NCBI RefSeq assembly: GCF_023707985.1
Contig: NZ_BRCF01000003.1
Coordinates: 248,001 to 312,000, forward strand
Direction of reading: 5' to 3'
Source of the DNA: Sporosarcina sp. NCCP-2716
GTDB taxonomy: Bacteria > Bacillota > Bacilli > Bacillales_A > Planococcaceae
DNA length: 64,000 nucleotides
The notes beneath the pieces are model-generated. The model did no database searches. It saw nothing but the letters and a program-made list of their open reading frames with translations, and was not told the origin of the DNA. Of this stretch, positions 36,629 to 46,136 are shown one piece after another (position 1 is the first letter of the stretch; each line of letters starts with the position of its first letter). The translations under genes and the position numbers were made by a program.

Positions 36629-37080
36629 TTGGTCTCTGTGCTCATTTCTATGTGGAGTTTGGCCAGCAGCTTGGTGAATGTCGAGAGCTCGTCCTCGCTG
36701 AAGTCGCGGACGACGTCTTCCAGGTAATTGCGGCGTTTGTCGATCACTTCCTGGATGACCCGCTCGCCTTCTTTCAGCAAGTGGATGCGCACGACACGGC
36801 GGTCCTTTTCGTCACGGACCCGCTTGACGAGTTCGTTCTTTTCCATCCGGTCGACGAGATCGGTCGTCGTGCTGAAAGCCAGGTACATCTTGTTCGACAG
36901 GTCGCCGATCGTCATATCGCCATGCTCGAAGAGCCACTGCAGGGCGATGAACTGCGGCGGTGTGATTGTATAGTTGCTGAGGATTTTGCGCCCCTGCTGC
37001 TTGATGATGGCGGCGACGTAGCGCAAGTCCTTCTCCATGTGATGGATTTCTTCAAGCTTTCCTGTGACTTTTTCGGTCAT
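36625..37080 (-). CDS. ysmB: MarR-family regulator
   Basis: 151 residues from ATG 37080 (GGAG nine bases upstream; the open frame extends to 37143). Winged HTH: TITPPQFIALQWLFEHGDMTIGDLSNKMYLAFSTTTDLVDRMEKNELVKRVRDEKDRRVVRIHL. Its target is unknown. It is coupled to murI by a four-base overlap, as in B. subtilis. Confidence 0.9.
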   Translation of the reverse strand: MTEKVTGKLEEIHHMEKDLRYVAAIIKQQGRKILSNYTITPPQFIALQWLFEHGDMTIGDLSNKMYLAFSTTTDLVDRMEKNELVKRVRDEKDRRVVRIHLLKEGERVIQEVIDKRRNYLEDVVRDFSEDELSTFTKLLAKLHIEMSTETK

Positions 37081-37175
37081 CGGTACCAGCTCCATATCAA
37101 TGAATTTATTTATTATTTTCCTCTTAACTGCGTGAAAAAGCAATAGTTATATGCACGTGCGGTGTTTGCTGTCTT

Positions 37176-37204
37176 TAAAAAGGACTGCAGACAAGTCTGC
37201 AGTC
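37176..37204 (-). terminator. gerE terminator
   Basis: Perfect palindrome GACTGCAGAC-AA-GTCTGCAGTC followed on the minus strand by CTTTTTA. Confidence 0.8.
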
Positions 37205-37226
37205 GGATGGCCCTTACAACTCCTGC

Positions 37227-37448
37227 TCAGTCGATGCTCAGTTCGCCGAGCCGTATGAGCTCGATCATTGCCTGAGCCCGGCCGGAAACCCCGAGCTTCT
37301 GGATTGTGTTCGAGATATGGTTGCGTACGGTTTTTTCACTTATGCCTAATTCGCCGGCTATCTCTTTCGTTGTATTATCGGCAATGAGCAATGTAAAAAT
37401 CTCGCGTTCCCTGCCTGTCAGCACAGAACGGCTGCTAAATTCCTCCAT
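37227..37448 (-). CDS. gerE: Spore-germination/coat regulator GerE
   Basis: 73 residues, a single LuxR-type helix-turn-helix (LTGREREIFTLLIADNTTKEIAGELGISEKTVRNHISNTIQKLGVSGRAQAMIELIRLGEL). In Bacillus, GerE is the last mother-cell regulator and controls sigma-K-dependent coat genes. Its presence shows that the host sporulates. ATG 37448 follows AGGAGGGG. Confidence 0.95.
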   Translation of the reverse strand: MEEFSSRSVLTGREREIFTLLIADNTTKEIAGELGISEKTVRNHISNTIQKLGVSGRAQAMIELIRLGELSID

Positions 37449-37512
37449 CAAGACGCGCCCCTCCTATCGGTTTCCCTTTACAGTATTCCGACTCGGAGGA
37501 AGCTGTGCCGGC

Positions 37513-37968
37513 TCAGCTCCGGGTTTTCGCGCAGAACAGCTCTTTTTCGTGATCGGTCCAAGCGACGCCGGAGCCTGTCTTCTTCGATATCTGAACCATC
37601 GCTCCGCGGCCGGTAAAAACAAGGTCGCCTTTTTCGTTCTTCGCCATGTAGTGGATGTCGACCGAACTCGTGCCGATCGAGTTGGCCTTAACATATATAT
37701 TGACGGTTTCGTTGAAGAAGACCTGCTTGACGTAGTCGCACTGCAAATCAGCGACGACCGGGATGCATTCGCCGTCCGGGTCGAGCCAGTCGTTCATCAG
37801 CCCAATCTCTTTCAAGTAATCGATGCGCGCCTGCTCGAAGTAGGTGAACGTCACCGTGTTGTTCAGGTGCCCATACATATCCGTCTCAGAAAACCGGACG
37901 CGCACCGGCACGGAAAACCGGAACCCTTTCTCCCACTCTTCGAAGTTCTCAATATACGTCTGTTTCAT
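37513..37968 (-). CDS. ysmA: Hotdog-fold acyl-CoA thioesterase
   Basis: 151 residues of the 4-hydroxybenzoyl-CoA thioesterase type: VRVRFSETDMYGHLNNTVTFTYFEQARIDYL has the catalytic Asp and the hotdog helix. ATG 37968 with GGGGGAG upstream is preferred over the open frame to 38007. A FadR-like operator lies 25 bp upstream, so it probably belongs to the fatty-acid regulon and releases CoA from acyl-CoA. Confidence 0.88.
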   Translation of the reverse strand: MKQTYIENFEEWEKGFRFSVPVRVRFSETDMYGHLNNTVTFTYFEQARIDYLKEIGLMNDWLDPDGECIPVVADLQCDYVKQVFFNETVNIYVKANSIGTSSVDIHYMAKNEKGDLVFTGRGAMVQISKKTGSGVAWTDHEKELFCAKTRS

Positions 37969-37992
37969 GCTATTCTCCCCCAGTCCAATTAG

Positions 37993-38010
37993 TGAATGAA
38001 CGTTCATTCT
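37993..38010. promoter_or_regulatory. FadR-type operator before ysmA
   Basis: TGAATGA-ACGT-TCATTCT: the inner 16 bases form a perfect palindrome and fit the known Bacillus FadR (YsiA) box, TGAATGA and TCATTCA arms four bases apart. A matching site precedes fadR at 48471. Confidence 0.75.
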
Positions 38011-38154
38011 CCTATTGTATCAAAGTTATCTGAAAATAAGAAGGGGAAGTGTTGGGCTTTAGTGCGTTCGGGATGGTGAAGTTCATACTGCGCGGCATGG
38101 GGAGTTGGTGGATTATGGGTTGTGGCGCGGATTGGGAGAGGATGTGGACGAGTG

Positions 38155-38347
38155 TTATGAGCGTTTTTTGAGATTTATGAGCGGTTTACACGTTTTATGA
38201 GCGGTTTTTGAGATTTATGAGCGGTTTACGCGATTTATGAGCGCTTTTCCAGTTTTATGAGCGTTTTTAGCAATTTATGAGCGCTTTTCCCGATTTATGA
38301 GCGATTCTCCACGTTTATGAGCGCTTCCCACCATTTTATGAGCACTC
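38155..38347. repeat. GAGCG array 1: ten TTATGAGCG cores, 20-bp period
   Basis: Nine cores are spaced exactly 20 bp (each TTTATGA ends at 38160, 38180 ... 38320); the tenth is 21 bp on. The bases between cores vary. The period of 20 does not keep a reading frame, so it is not coding. It fills the sdhB-ysmA gap (38011-38426) with a terminator at the sdhB end. Confidence 0.9.
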
Positions 38348-38375
38348 CCCCGCCCTTCACGCTGAGAACCCAAAC

Positions 38376-38416
38376 AAAAAACCCCGGGAAGCCAGCGCAG
38401 GCTGGGTTCCGGGGGC
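38376..38416 (-). terminator. sdhCAB terminator
   Basis: GC-rich hairpin ACCCCGGGAA ... TTCCGGGGG with an A-run at 38376-38381 that becomes a T-run on the minus strand. Confidence 0.8.
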
Positions 38417-38426
38417 GGAGTTGAAA

Positions 38427-39227
38427 TTAGTCTACCATATGGTCGCTTCCGAAGAAGTTTTTGAACATCTGGACAGTGGTCGCGCGGTTCATGGCCGCAA
38501 TGGACGTTGTCAACGGGATGCCTTTCGGGCAGGCGACGACACAGTTCTGGGAGTTCCCGCACTCGGCGAGGCCTCCGTCTGTCATGAGGGCTGCGAGACG
38601 CTCGTCTTTGTTCTTCGCTCCGGTTGGGTGCGTGTTGAACAGGCGGACTTGCGAGATCGCGAATGGTCCCATGAAGTTAGTGGAGTCGTTGACGTTCGGG
38701 CAGGCTTCGAGGCAGACACCGCACGTCATACATTTCGACAGTTCGTAAGCCCATTGGCGTTTGCGTTCCGGCATGCGCGGACCCTCGCCGAGGTCATACG
38801 TTCCATCGATCGGAATCCAGGCTTTGATCTTCTTCAGGGAGTCGAACATGCCTTCACGGTCGACGAGCAAGTCGCGGACGACCGGGAATGTGCGCATCGG
38901 CTCGAGTTTGATCGGCTGGGTAAGCTGATCGACGAGGGCAGTACATGACTGGCGCGGACGGCCGTTGATGACCATCGAGCAGGCGCCGCATACTTCCTCG
39001 AGACAGTTCATGTCCCAGTTGACCGGTGTTGTTTTTTCGCCTTTTGCATTGACCGGGTTCCGCCGGATTTCCATCAGGGCGGAAATGACGTTCATGTTAG
39101 CCTTATAGGGAATTTCGAAAGACTCCATGTACGGCGCGGATTCAGGTGTATCCTGCCGCTGGATTTCGAAAAGGATCGTTTTACCGGGTGCTGTCGGTTC
39201 TGCAACAGCAGTTTGTTGTTCACTCAC
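38427..39227 (-). CDS. sdhB: Succinate dehydrogenase iron-sulfur subunit
   Basis: 266 residues carrying three Fe-S clusters: [2Fe-2S] by CLEEVCGACS and the later CTAL cysteine, [4Fe-4S] by CMTCGVCLEACP, and [3Fe-4S] by CGNSQNCVVACPKGIPL. It passes electrons from SdhA to menaquinone through SdhC. GTG 39227 follows AAAGGAG. It is the last gene of sdhCAB. Confidence 0.96.
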   Translation of the reverse strand: MSEQQTAVAEPTAPGKTILFEIQRQDTPESAPYMESFEIPYKANMNVISALMEIRRNPVNAKGEKTTPVNWDMNCLEEVCGACSMVINGRPRQSCTALVDQLTQPIKLEPMRTFPVVRDLLVDREGMFDSLKKIKAWIPIDGTYDLGEGPRMPERKRQWAYELSKCMTCGVCLEACPNVNDSTNFMGPFAISQVRLFNTHPTGAKNKDERLAALMTDGGLAECGNSQNCVVACPKGIPLTTSIAAMNRATTVQMFKNFFGSDHMVD

Positions 39228-39278
39228 TTCCGTCAGTCTCCTTTCGATGCGGAATATTCGTGTTGCTGCACTTCCGGC

Positions 39279-41027
39279 TTAGTGCGCGGAAGTGTAATCG
39301 CGCTTACGAGGCGGGATCAGCGATACATCGACTTCTTCATAGGACAGGATCGGAGCGGACTTGCCGTCAAACTCAGCGATCGTTGTTTTGAGGAAGTTTT
39401 CGTCGTCACGTTCCGGGAAGTCCGGCTTGTAGTGCGCGCCGCGGCTTTCATTCCGCTGCAGTGCGCCAAGTGTGATGACACGTGCCAAGTATAGCATGTT
39501 CTTCAGCTGGCGCGTGAATGTTGCGCCTTGATTCGACCATTGCTGCGTATCGGTCATATCGATATTTTCCCAGCGCTCGAGAAGCTCCTGGATTTTTTTA
39601 TCAGTCGCTTCCAACCGATCGTTATAGCGGACGACTGTTACGTTATCCGTCATGATCTCACCGAGTTCACGATGCAGCACATACGCATTTTCCGTGCCGC
39701 GCATGTTAATGATTTTATCCCACTTCTCCTGCTCTTCCTTCACCGCATTGTCGAAGATTGCGGAAGGCAGATCGTCAGCAGACGTTTTCAGGCCTTTCAT
39801 GTACTTCACAGCTTCCGGTCCTGCAAGCATACCGCCGTATACCGCAGAAAGCAGCGAGTTCGCGCCTAGGCGGTTTCCGCCGTGCTGCGAATAATCGCAT
39901 TCGCCCGCAGCGAACAGACCAGGGATGGATGTGTGCTGATTGTAATCGACCCATAGGCCGCCCATCGAATAGTGGACCGCCGGGAAGATCTTCATCGGCA
40001 CTTTGCGCGGGTCTTCACCAGTGAATTTCTCGTAGATCTCGATGATGCCGCCGAGCTTGACGTCCAGCTCATGCGGATCTTTATGGGACAGGTCGAGGTA
40101 GACCATGTTTTCGCCGTTGATGCCGAGTTTCTGGTTTACGCAGACGTCGAAGATTTCACGCGTCGCGATATCACGCGGTACGAGGTTTCCGTAAGCCGGA
40201 TATTTCTCTTCGAGGAAGTACCAAGGCTTGCCGTCTTTGTATGTCCAGATCCGTCCGCCTTCCCCACGCGCAGATTCACTCATGAGACGCAGTTTGTCGT
40301 CTCCCGGAATCGCTGTCGGGTGGATTTGGATGAATTCACCGTTCGCATACTTCGCGCCTTGCTGATAAACGATCGATGCCGCTGAACCGGTGTTGATGAC
40401 CGAGTTCGTCGACTTGCCAAAGATGATTCCGGGGCCGCCTGTCGCCATGATGACCGCGTCGCCAGGGAATGCTTTGATCTCCATCGTTCTGAGGTTCTGC
40501 GCACGGATACCGCGGCAGACGCCTTCGTCATCCTGAATGACACCGAGGAATTCCCAGTGCTCATACTTTTGTACGAGTCCTGCGACTTCCTGTGCCCGGA
40601 CCTGCTCGTCCAATGCGTACAGAAGCTGCTGGCCCGTTGTCGCGCCGGCATAGGCTGTACGGTGGTGCATTGTGCCTCCGAAACGGCGGAAATCGAGAAG
40701 ACCTTCCGGTGTCCGGTTGAACATGACGCCCATCCGGTCGAACAAGTGGATGATGCCCGGTGCTGCGTCCGCCATCGCTTTGACAGGCGGCTGGTTGGCA
40801 AGGAAGTCCCCGCCGTATACGGTGTCATCGAAGTGGATCCACGGGGAATCCCCTTCCCCTTTCGTGTTCACCGCGCCGTTGATGCCGCCCTGGGCACAGA
40901 CGGAGTGGGAACGCTTCACGGGTACGAGGGAAAACAGGTCGACTCCGACGCCTTGTTCTGATGCCTTGATGGTTGCCATGAGGCCGGCGAGACCGCCGCC
41001 TACGACAATCACTCTACCTTTTGACAT
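39279..41027 (-). CDS. sdhA: Succinate dehydrogenase flavoprotein subunit
   Basis: 582 residues from ATG 41027 (GAGGAGTG upstream; the open frame reaches 41054). FAD site VIVVGGGLAGLMATIKASEQG; flavin-linkage and substrate region SHSVCAQGGINGAVN, HPTAIPGDDKLRLMSESARGEGG, HYSMGGLWVD. Oxidises succinate to fumarate in the TCA cycle on the inner face of the membrane. Confidence 0.96.
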   Translation of the reverse strand: MSKGRVIVVGGGLAGLMATIKASEQGVGVDLFSLVPVKRSHSVCAQGGINGAVNTKGEGDSPWIHFDDTVYGGDFLANQPPVKAMADAAPGIIHLFDRMGVMFNRTPEGLLDFRRFGGTMHHRTAYAGATTGQQLLYALDEQVRAQEVAGLVQKYEHWEFLGVIQDDEGVCRGIRAQNLRTMEIKAFPGDAVIMATGGPGIIFGKSTNSVINTGSAASIVYQQGAKYANGEFIQIHPTAIPGDDKLRLMSESARGEGGRIWTYKDGKPWYFLEEKYPAYGNLVPRDIATREIFDVCVNQKLGINGENMVYLDLSHKDPHELDVKLGGIIEIYEKFTGEDPRKVPMKIFPAVHYSMGGLWVDYNQHTSIPGLFAAGECDYSQHGGNRLGANSLLSAVYGGMLAGPEAVKYMKGLKTSADDLPSAIFDNAVKEEQEKWDKIINMRGTENAYVLHRELGEIMTDNVTVVRYNDRLEATDKKIQELLERWENIDMTDTQQWSNQGATFTRQLKNMLYLARVITLGALQRNESRGAHYKPDFPERDDENFLKTTIAEFDGKSAPILSYEEVDVSLIPPRKRDYTSAH

Positions 41028-41072
41028 AGTTGTTTCACTCCTCAATGAATACAATAGGGTGCTGAGTGGTTC

Positions 41073-41681
41073 TTAAACGAATGCGAACAGTGCACGCAAT
41101 CCGATGATAGTCAGTGCAATGAAAACGACAAGTGTCACGTACGTCACGATACGCTGTGAACGTGCGGACTGCGCAAGTCCCCAAGTGACGAGGAATGACC
41201 AGAGGCCGTTCGCCAGGTGGAAAGTCGCAGCGATGATACCGAGAGCATAGAACACGATCATGAACGGATTCGACAGGATGTCAGCCATCATATCGAAGTT
41301 GACTTCGGTTCCGAACATTTTCTGGATACGTGTTTCATAGATGTGCCAAGCGATGAAGATCACCAGGAACACACCTGTGATCCGCTGCAGGAAGAACATC
41401 CAGTTGCGGAATGTGCCGTAGCGCTGAACGTTGTTTTTCGACGTGAACGCGAGGTATACCCCGTAGAACGCGTGGAACATCAGCGGTATGTAGATGACGA
41501 ACCATTCGAGGAAGTAGATGAACGGCAGGTTTTCAATGAAATGCGCCGCTGTGTTGAACGATTCTGCCCCTCGTGTTGCGAAATGGTTGATGATCAAGTG
41601 CTGCGTCACGAATAGACCGATTGGAATGATCCCGAGCAGTGAGTGCAGGCGTCGCCAGTAGAACTCATTTTCTCTCACCAA
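41073..41681 (-). CDS. sdhC: Succinate dehydrogenase cytochrome b558 subunit
   Basis: 202 residues with five membrane spans and several intramembrane histidines (QHLIINH, MFHAFYG, AWHIYE, TFHLANG) fit to ligate two b hemes, as in the single-anchor Bacillus enzyme. TTG 41681 follows GGGAGGG. First gene of the operon. Confidence 0.95.
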   Translation of the reverse strand: MVRENEFYWRRLHSLLGIIPIGLFVTQHLIINHFATRGAESFNTAAHFIENLPFIYFLEWFVIYIPLMFHAFYGVYLAFTSKNNVQRYGTFRNWMFFLQRITGVFLVIFIAWHIYETRIQKMFGTEVNFDMMADILSNPFMIVFYALGIIAATFHLANGLWSFLVTWGLAQSARSQRIVTYVTLVVFIALTIIGLRALFAFV

Positions 41682-41899
41682 GTGATTTACCCTCCCTTAT
41701 TTCTGAGCCGGAATGTGTCCATCTCCGCACTTTGGCAGACGAATGATTGACGGTCCGTCTCTTCATGTTACAATATAATAACATGTACATTGTACTCCTC
41801 CGTATTGGGAAGGTCAAGGTGACCTGCTTAATTGGCATGCCATTGTTTCCAAGCTTTCTTCGATGCGGCAGGTGACACGACGAAGGGGATGCTTGCGCT

Positions 41900-42316
41900 A
41901 TGGGACACGATTCAACTGAAGGGCCGACCCGTTTCGGCTATGAACTATTGAGAGATCATGTGATCCCTGACATTCTCGGGAAGCATGAGGACGATATCCT
42001 GTATTGGGCAGGCAAGGAAATCGCCCGGAAGTTCCCCGTGTTTTCGGTGGATGAAGTCCCAGCATTCTTCAAGGAGGCCGGTTGGGGCACGCTCGTGCGC
42101 GTGGCATCCGGCAAAGAAGAAACGGATTATGAGCTGACGGACCGGCTCGAGTCGCCGGCTTCCCGCGATTCGTTCCCGCTCGAGGCGGGGTTTCTCGCCG
42201 AGCAGTACCAGATTGCGAACGGCTGTCTGACGGAATGCTACGGTGCGCGCGATGAAAAGACGGAACAAATCACGCTGAAAGTCCGGTGGGATGAAACTTT
42301 TGAGATGAATGAGTGA
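41900..42316 (+). CDS. yslB: DUF2507 family protein YslB
   Basis: 138 residues with the DUF2507 pattern: GYELLRDHVIPDILGKHEDDILYWAGKEIARKF, then FFKEAGWG and AGFLAEQYQ. The fold belongs to the V4R/bacteriocin-like ligand-binding group; function is unknown. It diverges from sdhC, exactly as in B. subtilis. Confidence 0.88.
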   Translation: MGHDSTEGPTRFGYELLRDHVIPDILGKHEDDILYWAGKEIARKFPVFSVDEVPAFFKEAGWGTLVRVASGKEETDYELTDRLESPASRDSFPLEAGFLAEQYQIANGCLTECYGARDEKTEQITLKVRWDETFEMNE

Positions 42317-42322
42317 GTTGGT

Positions 42323-42354
42323 CGGAGAGGCTTAGGGCCTCTCCGGTTTTTTGT
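42323..42354 (+). terminator. yslB terminator
   Basis: CGGAGAGG / CCTCTCCG stem followed by GTTTTTTG, seven bases after the stop. Confidence 0.85.
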
Positions 42355-42379
42355 GTTTTGGAGGGTGGATGGGCATTTG

Positions 42380-42708
42380 GCTTGAGCGGTTTGCGGTGGG
42401 GCTTGAGCGTTTCCTGATGCTGCTTGAGCGTTTCCTGATGCTGCTTGAGCGTTTCGTGCCTCGCTTGAGCGGTTCGGCTTGCTGCTTGAGCGTTTCTCGC
42501 CTCGCTTGAGCGTTTCGGCCCCTTCTTGAGCGGTTTCGCTCCCTGCTTGAGCGGACGGCGGCCAGGCAGACCGCCGACCGCTCATTTATTCCCGCTGACC
42601 GCTCCATTCCCCTGGCTGACCGCTCGTTTACTCGCCTAACCGATCAATTCACATAGCTAACCGCTCGTTCCCCCTGCCTGACCGCTCCATTAGCATCGCT
42701 AACCGCTC
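42380..42708. repeat. GAGCG array 2: nine forward and seven inverted cores
   Basis: Forward cores GCTTGAGCG start at 42380, 42401, 42422, 42443, 42463, 42484, 42504, 42525 and 42545 (20-21 bp apart). From 42576 the core appears as its complement (GACCGCTC or AACCGCTC) at 42576, 42597, 42618, 42638, 42659, 42680 and 42701. The array fills the gap between the convergent yslB and uvrC genes (42317-42785). Confidence 0.9.
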
Positions 42709-42741
42709 AATTACCACTCCGTCCCGCGCCTCTTTCCGCAC

Positions 42742-42772
42742 AAAAAAACGGACCCGCCACAGGTCCGTTTTC
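42742..42772 (-). terminator. uvrC terminator
   Basis: AAACGGACC / GGTCCGTTT stem; AAAAAAA at its left gives a T-run on the minus strand. Confidence 0.85.
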
Positions 42773-42785
42773 CCACTTCCTCCAT

Positions 42786-44588
42786 TCAATCCGCAGACTC
42801 CTCCGCCGGCTTCCGCTGTTCCGCGAAATACTCGGCCACGGACTCGGCGACGTTCTTCGGCAGACCCGCTTCCACGAGCTGGTCGGCGCTGGCGGCTTTG
42901 ATCTTTTTCACAGAACCAAAATGCTTGAGCAGGTTCTGTTTCCGTTTCGGCCCTACGCCCGGCAGCCCGTCGAGCGAGGAGGCGAGCGATCCGGCCTGGC
43001 GCCGCTGCCGGTGGAACGTGATGGCGAACCGGTGGACTTCGTCCTGGATGCGCTGCAGCAGGTAGAACGCTTCGCTCGACCGCTGCAGCGGAACCAGTTC
43101 GGGCGGCGAGCCGTACAGCAGGTTCGCCGTATTGTGCTTTTCGTCTTTGGCGAGCCCGGCGATCGGGATCGACAGCCCGAGCTCGTCCTCGATCACTTCG
43201 CGGGCGATGTTCATCTGGCCTTTCCCACCGTCGATGACGACCAGGTCAGGCAGCGGCAGGTCATCGCGCAGCACCCGCGCGTACCGTCGCCGGATCACTT
43301 CACGCATGGCGCCGTAGTCGTCATGCGCAGCGGCGGTCTTCGTCTTGTATTTCCGGTAGTCTTTGCGGTTCGGCTTGCCATCGACGAACGACACCATTGC
43401 GGAGACCGGCTCGACGCCGTGCGTGTGCGAGTTGTCGAACGCTTCGATGCGCAGCGGAATGGAGATGTTCATCGCATCTGCGAGTTCTTCACACGCACCG
43501 ACCGTCCGCTCTTCCTGCCTGTCGAGCAGCTGGAATTTCTGGCGGAGCGAAATGGCGGCGTTCTTCGTCGCTAGCTGCACGAGGTCCTTCTTCTTGCCGC
43601 GCTGCGGGATGTACGCATGGATATCGAGCAGCTGTTCGACGATTTCGCGGTCGATCCCCGTTGGCAGAAGCACTTCGCTCGGCTTGATGTGCGCGGCTTT
43701 GCTGTAGAACTGGCCGATGAATGTCAGCAGTTCCTCTTCGGGATCCTGATAGACAGGGAACAGCGACACGTCGCGCTCGATCAGCTTCCCCTGCCGGACG
43801 AAGAACACCTGGACACACATCCAGCCTTTCTCGACTGCGTAGCCGAAGATGTCACGATCCTTGAAATCGTGCATCGTCATCGTCTGTTTTTCCATGACGG
43901 TTTCGATGTTGGAGATCTGGTCGCGGTATTCCGTCGCGCGCTCGAACTCGAGGTTCTCTGCCGCGGCATTCATCTTGGCGGTGAGCTCTTTCTTCATCTC
44001 TTTATAGCCGCCGTTCAGAAAACGGGCGATGTCGTCGGTCATTTCCTTGTATGTCTCTTTCGGTATGTCATTCACACACGGCGCGAGACACTGGCCCATA
44101 TGATAGTAGAGACAGACACGGTCCGGCAGCGTGTGGCACTTCCGGTATGGATACAGCCGGTCGAGCAGTTTCTTCGTCTCCGTCGCCGCCGTGACGTTCG
44201 GGTACGGGCCGAAGTAGCGGCCTTTGTCCTTTTTCACGATACGGGTGACGATCAGTTTCGGATGCCTTTCGGCCGTCAGTTTCAAATAAGGATACGTCTT
44301 GTCGTCCTTCAGCATGATGTTGTATTTCGGATCATACTGCTTGATGAGGTTCAGCTCAAGGATGAGCGCCTCGATGTTGGACGACGTGACGATGAATTCG
44401 AAGTCTTCGATTTCCGTGACGAGCCGCTGGGTCTTCGCGTCGTGGGAGCCTGTGAAGTAGCTGCGCACCCGGTTTTTCAGCACTTTCGCCTTCCCGACGT
44501 AGATGACGGTGCCCTGCCTGTCTTTCATGAGGTAGCAGCCCGGTTCGTCGGGGAGGATGGCGAGTTTCTGCTGGATCAGTTCGTTCAT
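42786..44588 (-). CDS. uvrC: Excinuclease ABC subunit C
   Basis: 600 residues; makes both incisions in nucleotide excision repair with UvrA and UvrB. Domains: GIY-YIG nuclease (about 12-90; [30 protein letters not shown]), a cysteine cluster region ([23 protein letters not shown]), UVR motif (about 200-235), RNase-H-like 5' nuclease ([31 protein letters not shown]) and tandem HhH ([21 protein letters not shown]). Full length. Confidence 0.96.
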   Translation of the reverse strand: MNELIQQKLAILPDEPGCYLMKDRQGTVIYVGKAKVLKNRVRSYFTGSHDAKTQRLVTEIEDFEFIVTSSNIEALILELNLIKQYDPKYNIMLKDDKTYPYLKLTAERHPKLIVTRIVKKDKGRYFGPYPNVTAATETKKLLDRLYPYRKCHTLPDRVCLYYHMGQCLAPCVNDIPKETYKEMTDDIARFLNGGYKEMKKELTAKMNAAAENLEFERATEYRDQISNIETVMEKQTMTMHDFKDRDIFGYAVEKGWMCVQVFFVRQGKLIERDVSLFPVYQDPEEELLTFIGQFYSKAAHIKPSEVLLPTGIDREIVEQLLDIHAYIPQRGKKKDLVQLATKNAAISLRQKFQLLDRQEERTVGACEELADAMNISIPLRIEAFDNSHTHGVEPVSAMVSFVDGKPNRKDYRKYKTKTAAAHDDYGAMREVIRRRYARVLRDDLPLPDLVVIDGGKGQMNIAREVIEDELGLSIPIAGLAKDEKHNTANLLYGSPPELVPLQRSSEAFYLLQRIQDEVHRFAITFHRQRRQAGSLASSLDGLPGVGPKRKQNLLKHFGSVKKIKAASADQLVEAGLPKNVAESVAEYFAEQRKPAEESAD

Positions 44589-44603
44589 CTGGATTCACCT
44601 GCC

Positions 44604-44640
44604 AAAAAAACCGGGTTCCTCTGAGAAACAGGACCCGGTC
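44604..44640 (-). terminator. trxA terminator
   Basis: CCGGGTTCCT / AGGACCCGG stem, with AAAAAAA on its left serving as a T-run for the minus strand. Confidence 0.85.
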
Positions 44641-44654
44641 TTAAGATAGTAAGC

Positions 44655-44969
44655 TTATGCGTGCTGGTCAACCAATTTTGCAAGTTCTTCTTTCGGACGG
44701 AAGCCGACCACTTTATCGACAGTTTCGCCGTCTTTCATGACAAGAAGTGTTGGGATCGACATGATGCCGAATTTGCTTGCAGTGCCTTGGTTGTCGTCCA
44801 CGTTCACTTTGACGATCTTCGCTTTGCCTTCGATTTCGCCGTCCAATTCTTCAAGGACCGGAGCGATCATTTTACAAGGGCCGCACCAAGGTGCCCAGAA
44901 GTCGACGAGTACTACGCCATCACTTGTTTTTTCAGTAAAATCTGCATCTGTCGCATTAACAATAGCCAT
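44655..44969 (-). CDS. trxA: Thioredoxin
   Basis: 104 residues with the redox-active WCGPC (Cys29, Cys32) and the cis-proline loop IPTLLVM. ATG 44969 follows AAAGGAGG; the frame open to 45017 is upstream leader. It reduces cytoplasmic disulfides. Confidence 0.97.
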   Translation of the reverse strand: MAIVNATDADFTEKTSDGVVLVDFWAPWCGPCKMIAPVLEELDGEIEGKAKIVKVNVDDNQGTASKFGIMSIPTLLVMKDGETVDKVVGFRPKEELAKLVDQHA

Positions 44970-45074
44970 TGGAAATATCCTCCTTTGTAGGTAACAACTC
45001 TGAACCCAGTATACCATGCACGGTCTTTCCAGGCGAAATATCTGCTTACTGCATCCGATTCATTGAATGAACAA

Positions 45075-45105
45075 AGCAGAGGCAGCCGGTAGCGGCCCCT
45101 CTGCT
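45075..45105 (-). terminator. Terminator of the fatty-acid/ETF operon
   Basis: AGCAGAGG / CCTCTGCT hairpin eleven bases past the etfA stop; only a short T-run. Confidence 0.6.
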
Positions 45106-45115
45106 GACAGATCAG

Positions 45116-46099
45116 TTACACCGTCTGCGTCGACTTCAGTTTCTTCACTTCTTCGATCAGTATCGGCATGACTTCGAACAAATCTCCGACGATACCGTAG
45201 TCCGCCACTTTGAAGATATTCGCTTCCGGATCTTTGTTGATGGCAACGATGATCTTGGAGTTCGACATACCTGCCATATGCTGGATTGCCCCAGAAATAC
45301 CGATCGCGATGTACAGATCAGGTGTAACAACTTTCCCTGTCTGGCCGATCTGGAGCGAGTAGTCACAGTAGTCCGCGTCACATGCGCCGCGGGATGCGCC
45401 GACCGCACCGCCGAGCAGTTCCGCCAGTTCTTCGAGCGGCTTGAACCCGTCTTCGCTTTTCACGCCGCGGCCGCCCGCAACGATCACTTTCGCTTCGGAC
45501 AAGTCGACGCCTTCCGATGCTTTGCGCACAACATCCGCGATGATGGAGCGGAGGTTCGTGATTTCAACGGATACGGAAGAGACATCGCCTGAACGGCTGC
45601 CGTCTTTTTCAAGCGGCTCGATATTGTTCGGACGGATCGTGAAGAAGAGGAGACCTTCTTTGTTCTTCACTTTCTCGAATGCTTTACCGGAATAGATCGG
45701 GCGGATGAATTCTGCATCGTCGCCTTCGCCTTCGATTGCCGTCACGTCCGAAATGAGGCCTGATCCGAGCTTACTTGCGATCTTCGGAGAAAGATCCTTG
45801 CCGAGCGCCGTGTGTCCCATGACGACAGCGTCCGGGCTCTCCTGCTCGTACACCGCCATGAATGCCTGGCTGTAGCCGTCGGACGTGTACTGTTTCAAGT
45901 CTGCATGCTCGACTGTGATGACACGGTCTGCTCCATATTGGACCATTTCCTGCGCGAGGTTTTCCACTGAGTCGCCGATCAGCAGGCCTGTGATCGTGCC
46001 GCCCCCTGCAATCTGCTTTGCTGCTGCGATCGCTTCAAACGAAACGTTCCGCAGTTCGCCTTCACGGGCTTCGCCTAGTACTAACACATTTTTTGACAT
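45116..46099 (-). CDS. etfA: Electron transfer flavoprotein alpha subunit
   Basis: 327 residues. The carboxy FAD domain has [55 protein letters not shown] and NKDPEANIF. With EtfB it carries electrons from acyl-CoA dehydrogenases to the quinone pool. AGGAGGG precedes the ATG. Confidence 0.96.
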   Translation of the reverse strand: MSKNVLVLGEAREGELRNVSFEAIAAAKQIAGGGTITGLLIGDSVENLAQEMVQYGADRVITVEHADLKQYTSDGYSQAFMAVYEQESPDAVVMGHTALGKDLSPKIASKLGSGLISDVTAIEGEGDDAEFIRPIYSGKAFEKVKNKEGLLFFTIRPNNIEPLEKDGSRSGDVSSVSVEITNLRSIIADVVRKASEGVDLSEAKVIVAGGRGVKSEDGFKPLEELAELLGGAVGASRGACDADYCDYSLQIGQTGKVVTPDLYIAIGISGAIQHMAGMSNSKIIVAINKDPEANIFKVADYGIVGDLFEVMPILIEEVKKLKSTQTV

Positions 46100-46136
46100 G
46101 TTTTGTCCCTCCTAGAACGGTATGAGTCGTGCTCTA

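Noticed and set aside
42238..42607. Open frames through array 2 (and likewise 57073-57786) as repeat proteins
   Set aside because: The 21-bp period keeps a frame open by chance; no ribosome sites, polarity reverses inside the array, and array 1 with period 20 breaks every frame.
45055..45075. ATTCATTGAATGAA palindrome near etfA as a FadR box
   Set aside because: The half sites are in the opposite order and lack the four-base spacer of the FadR site.
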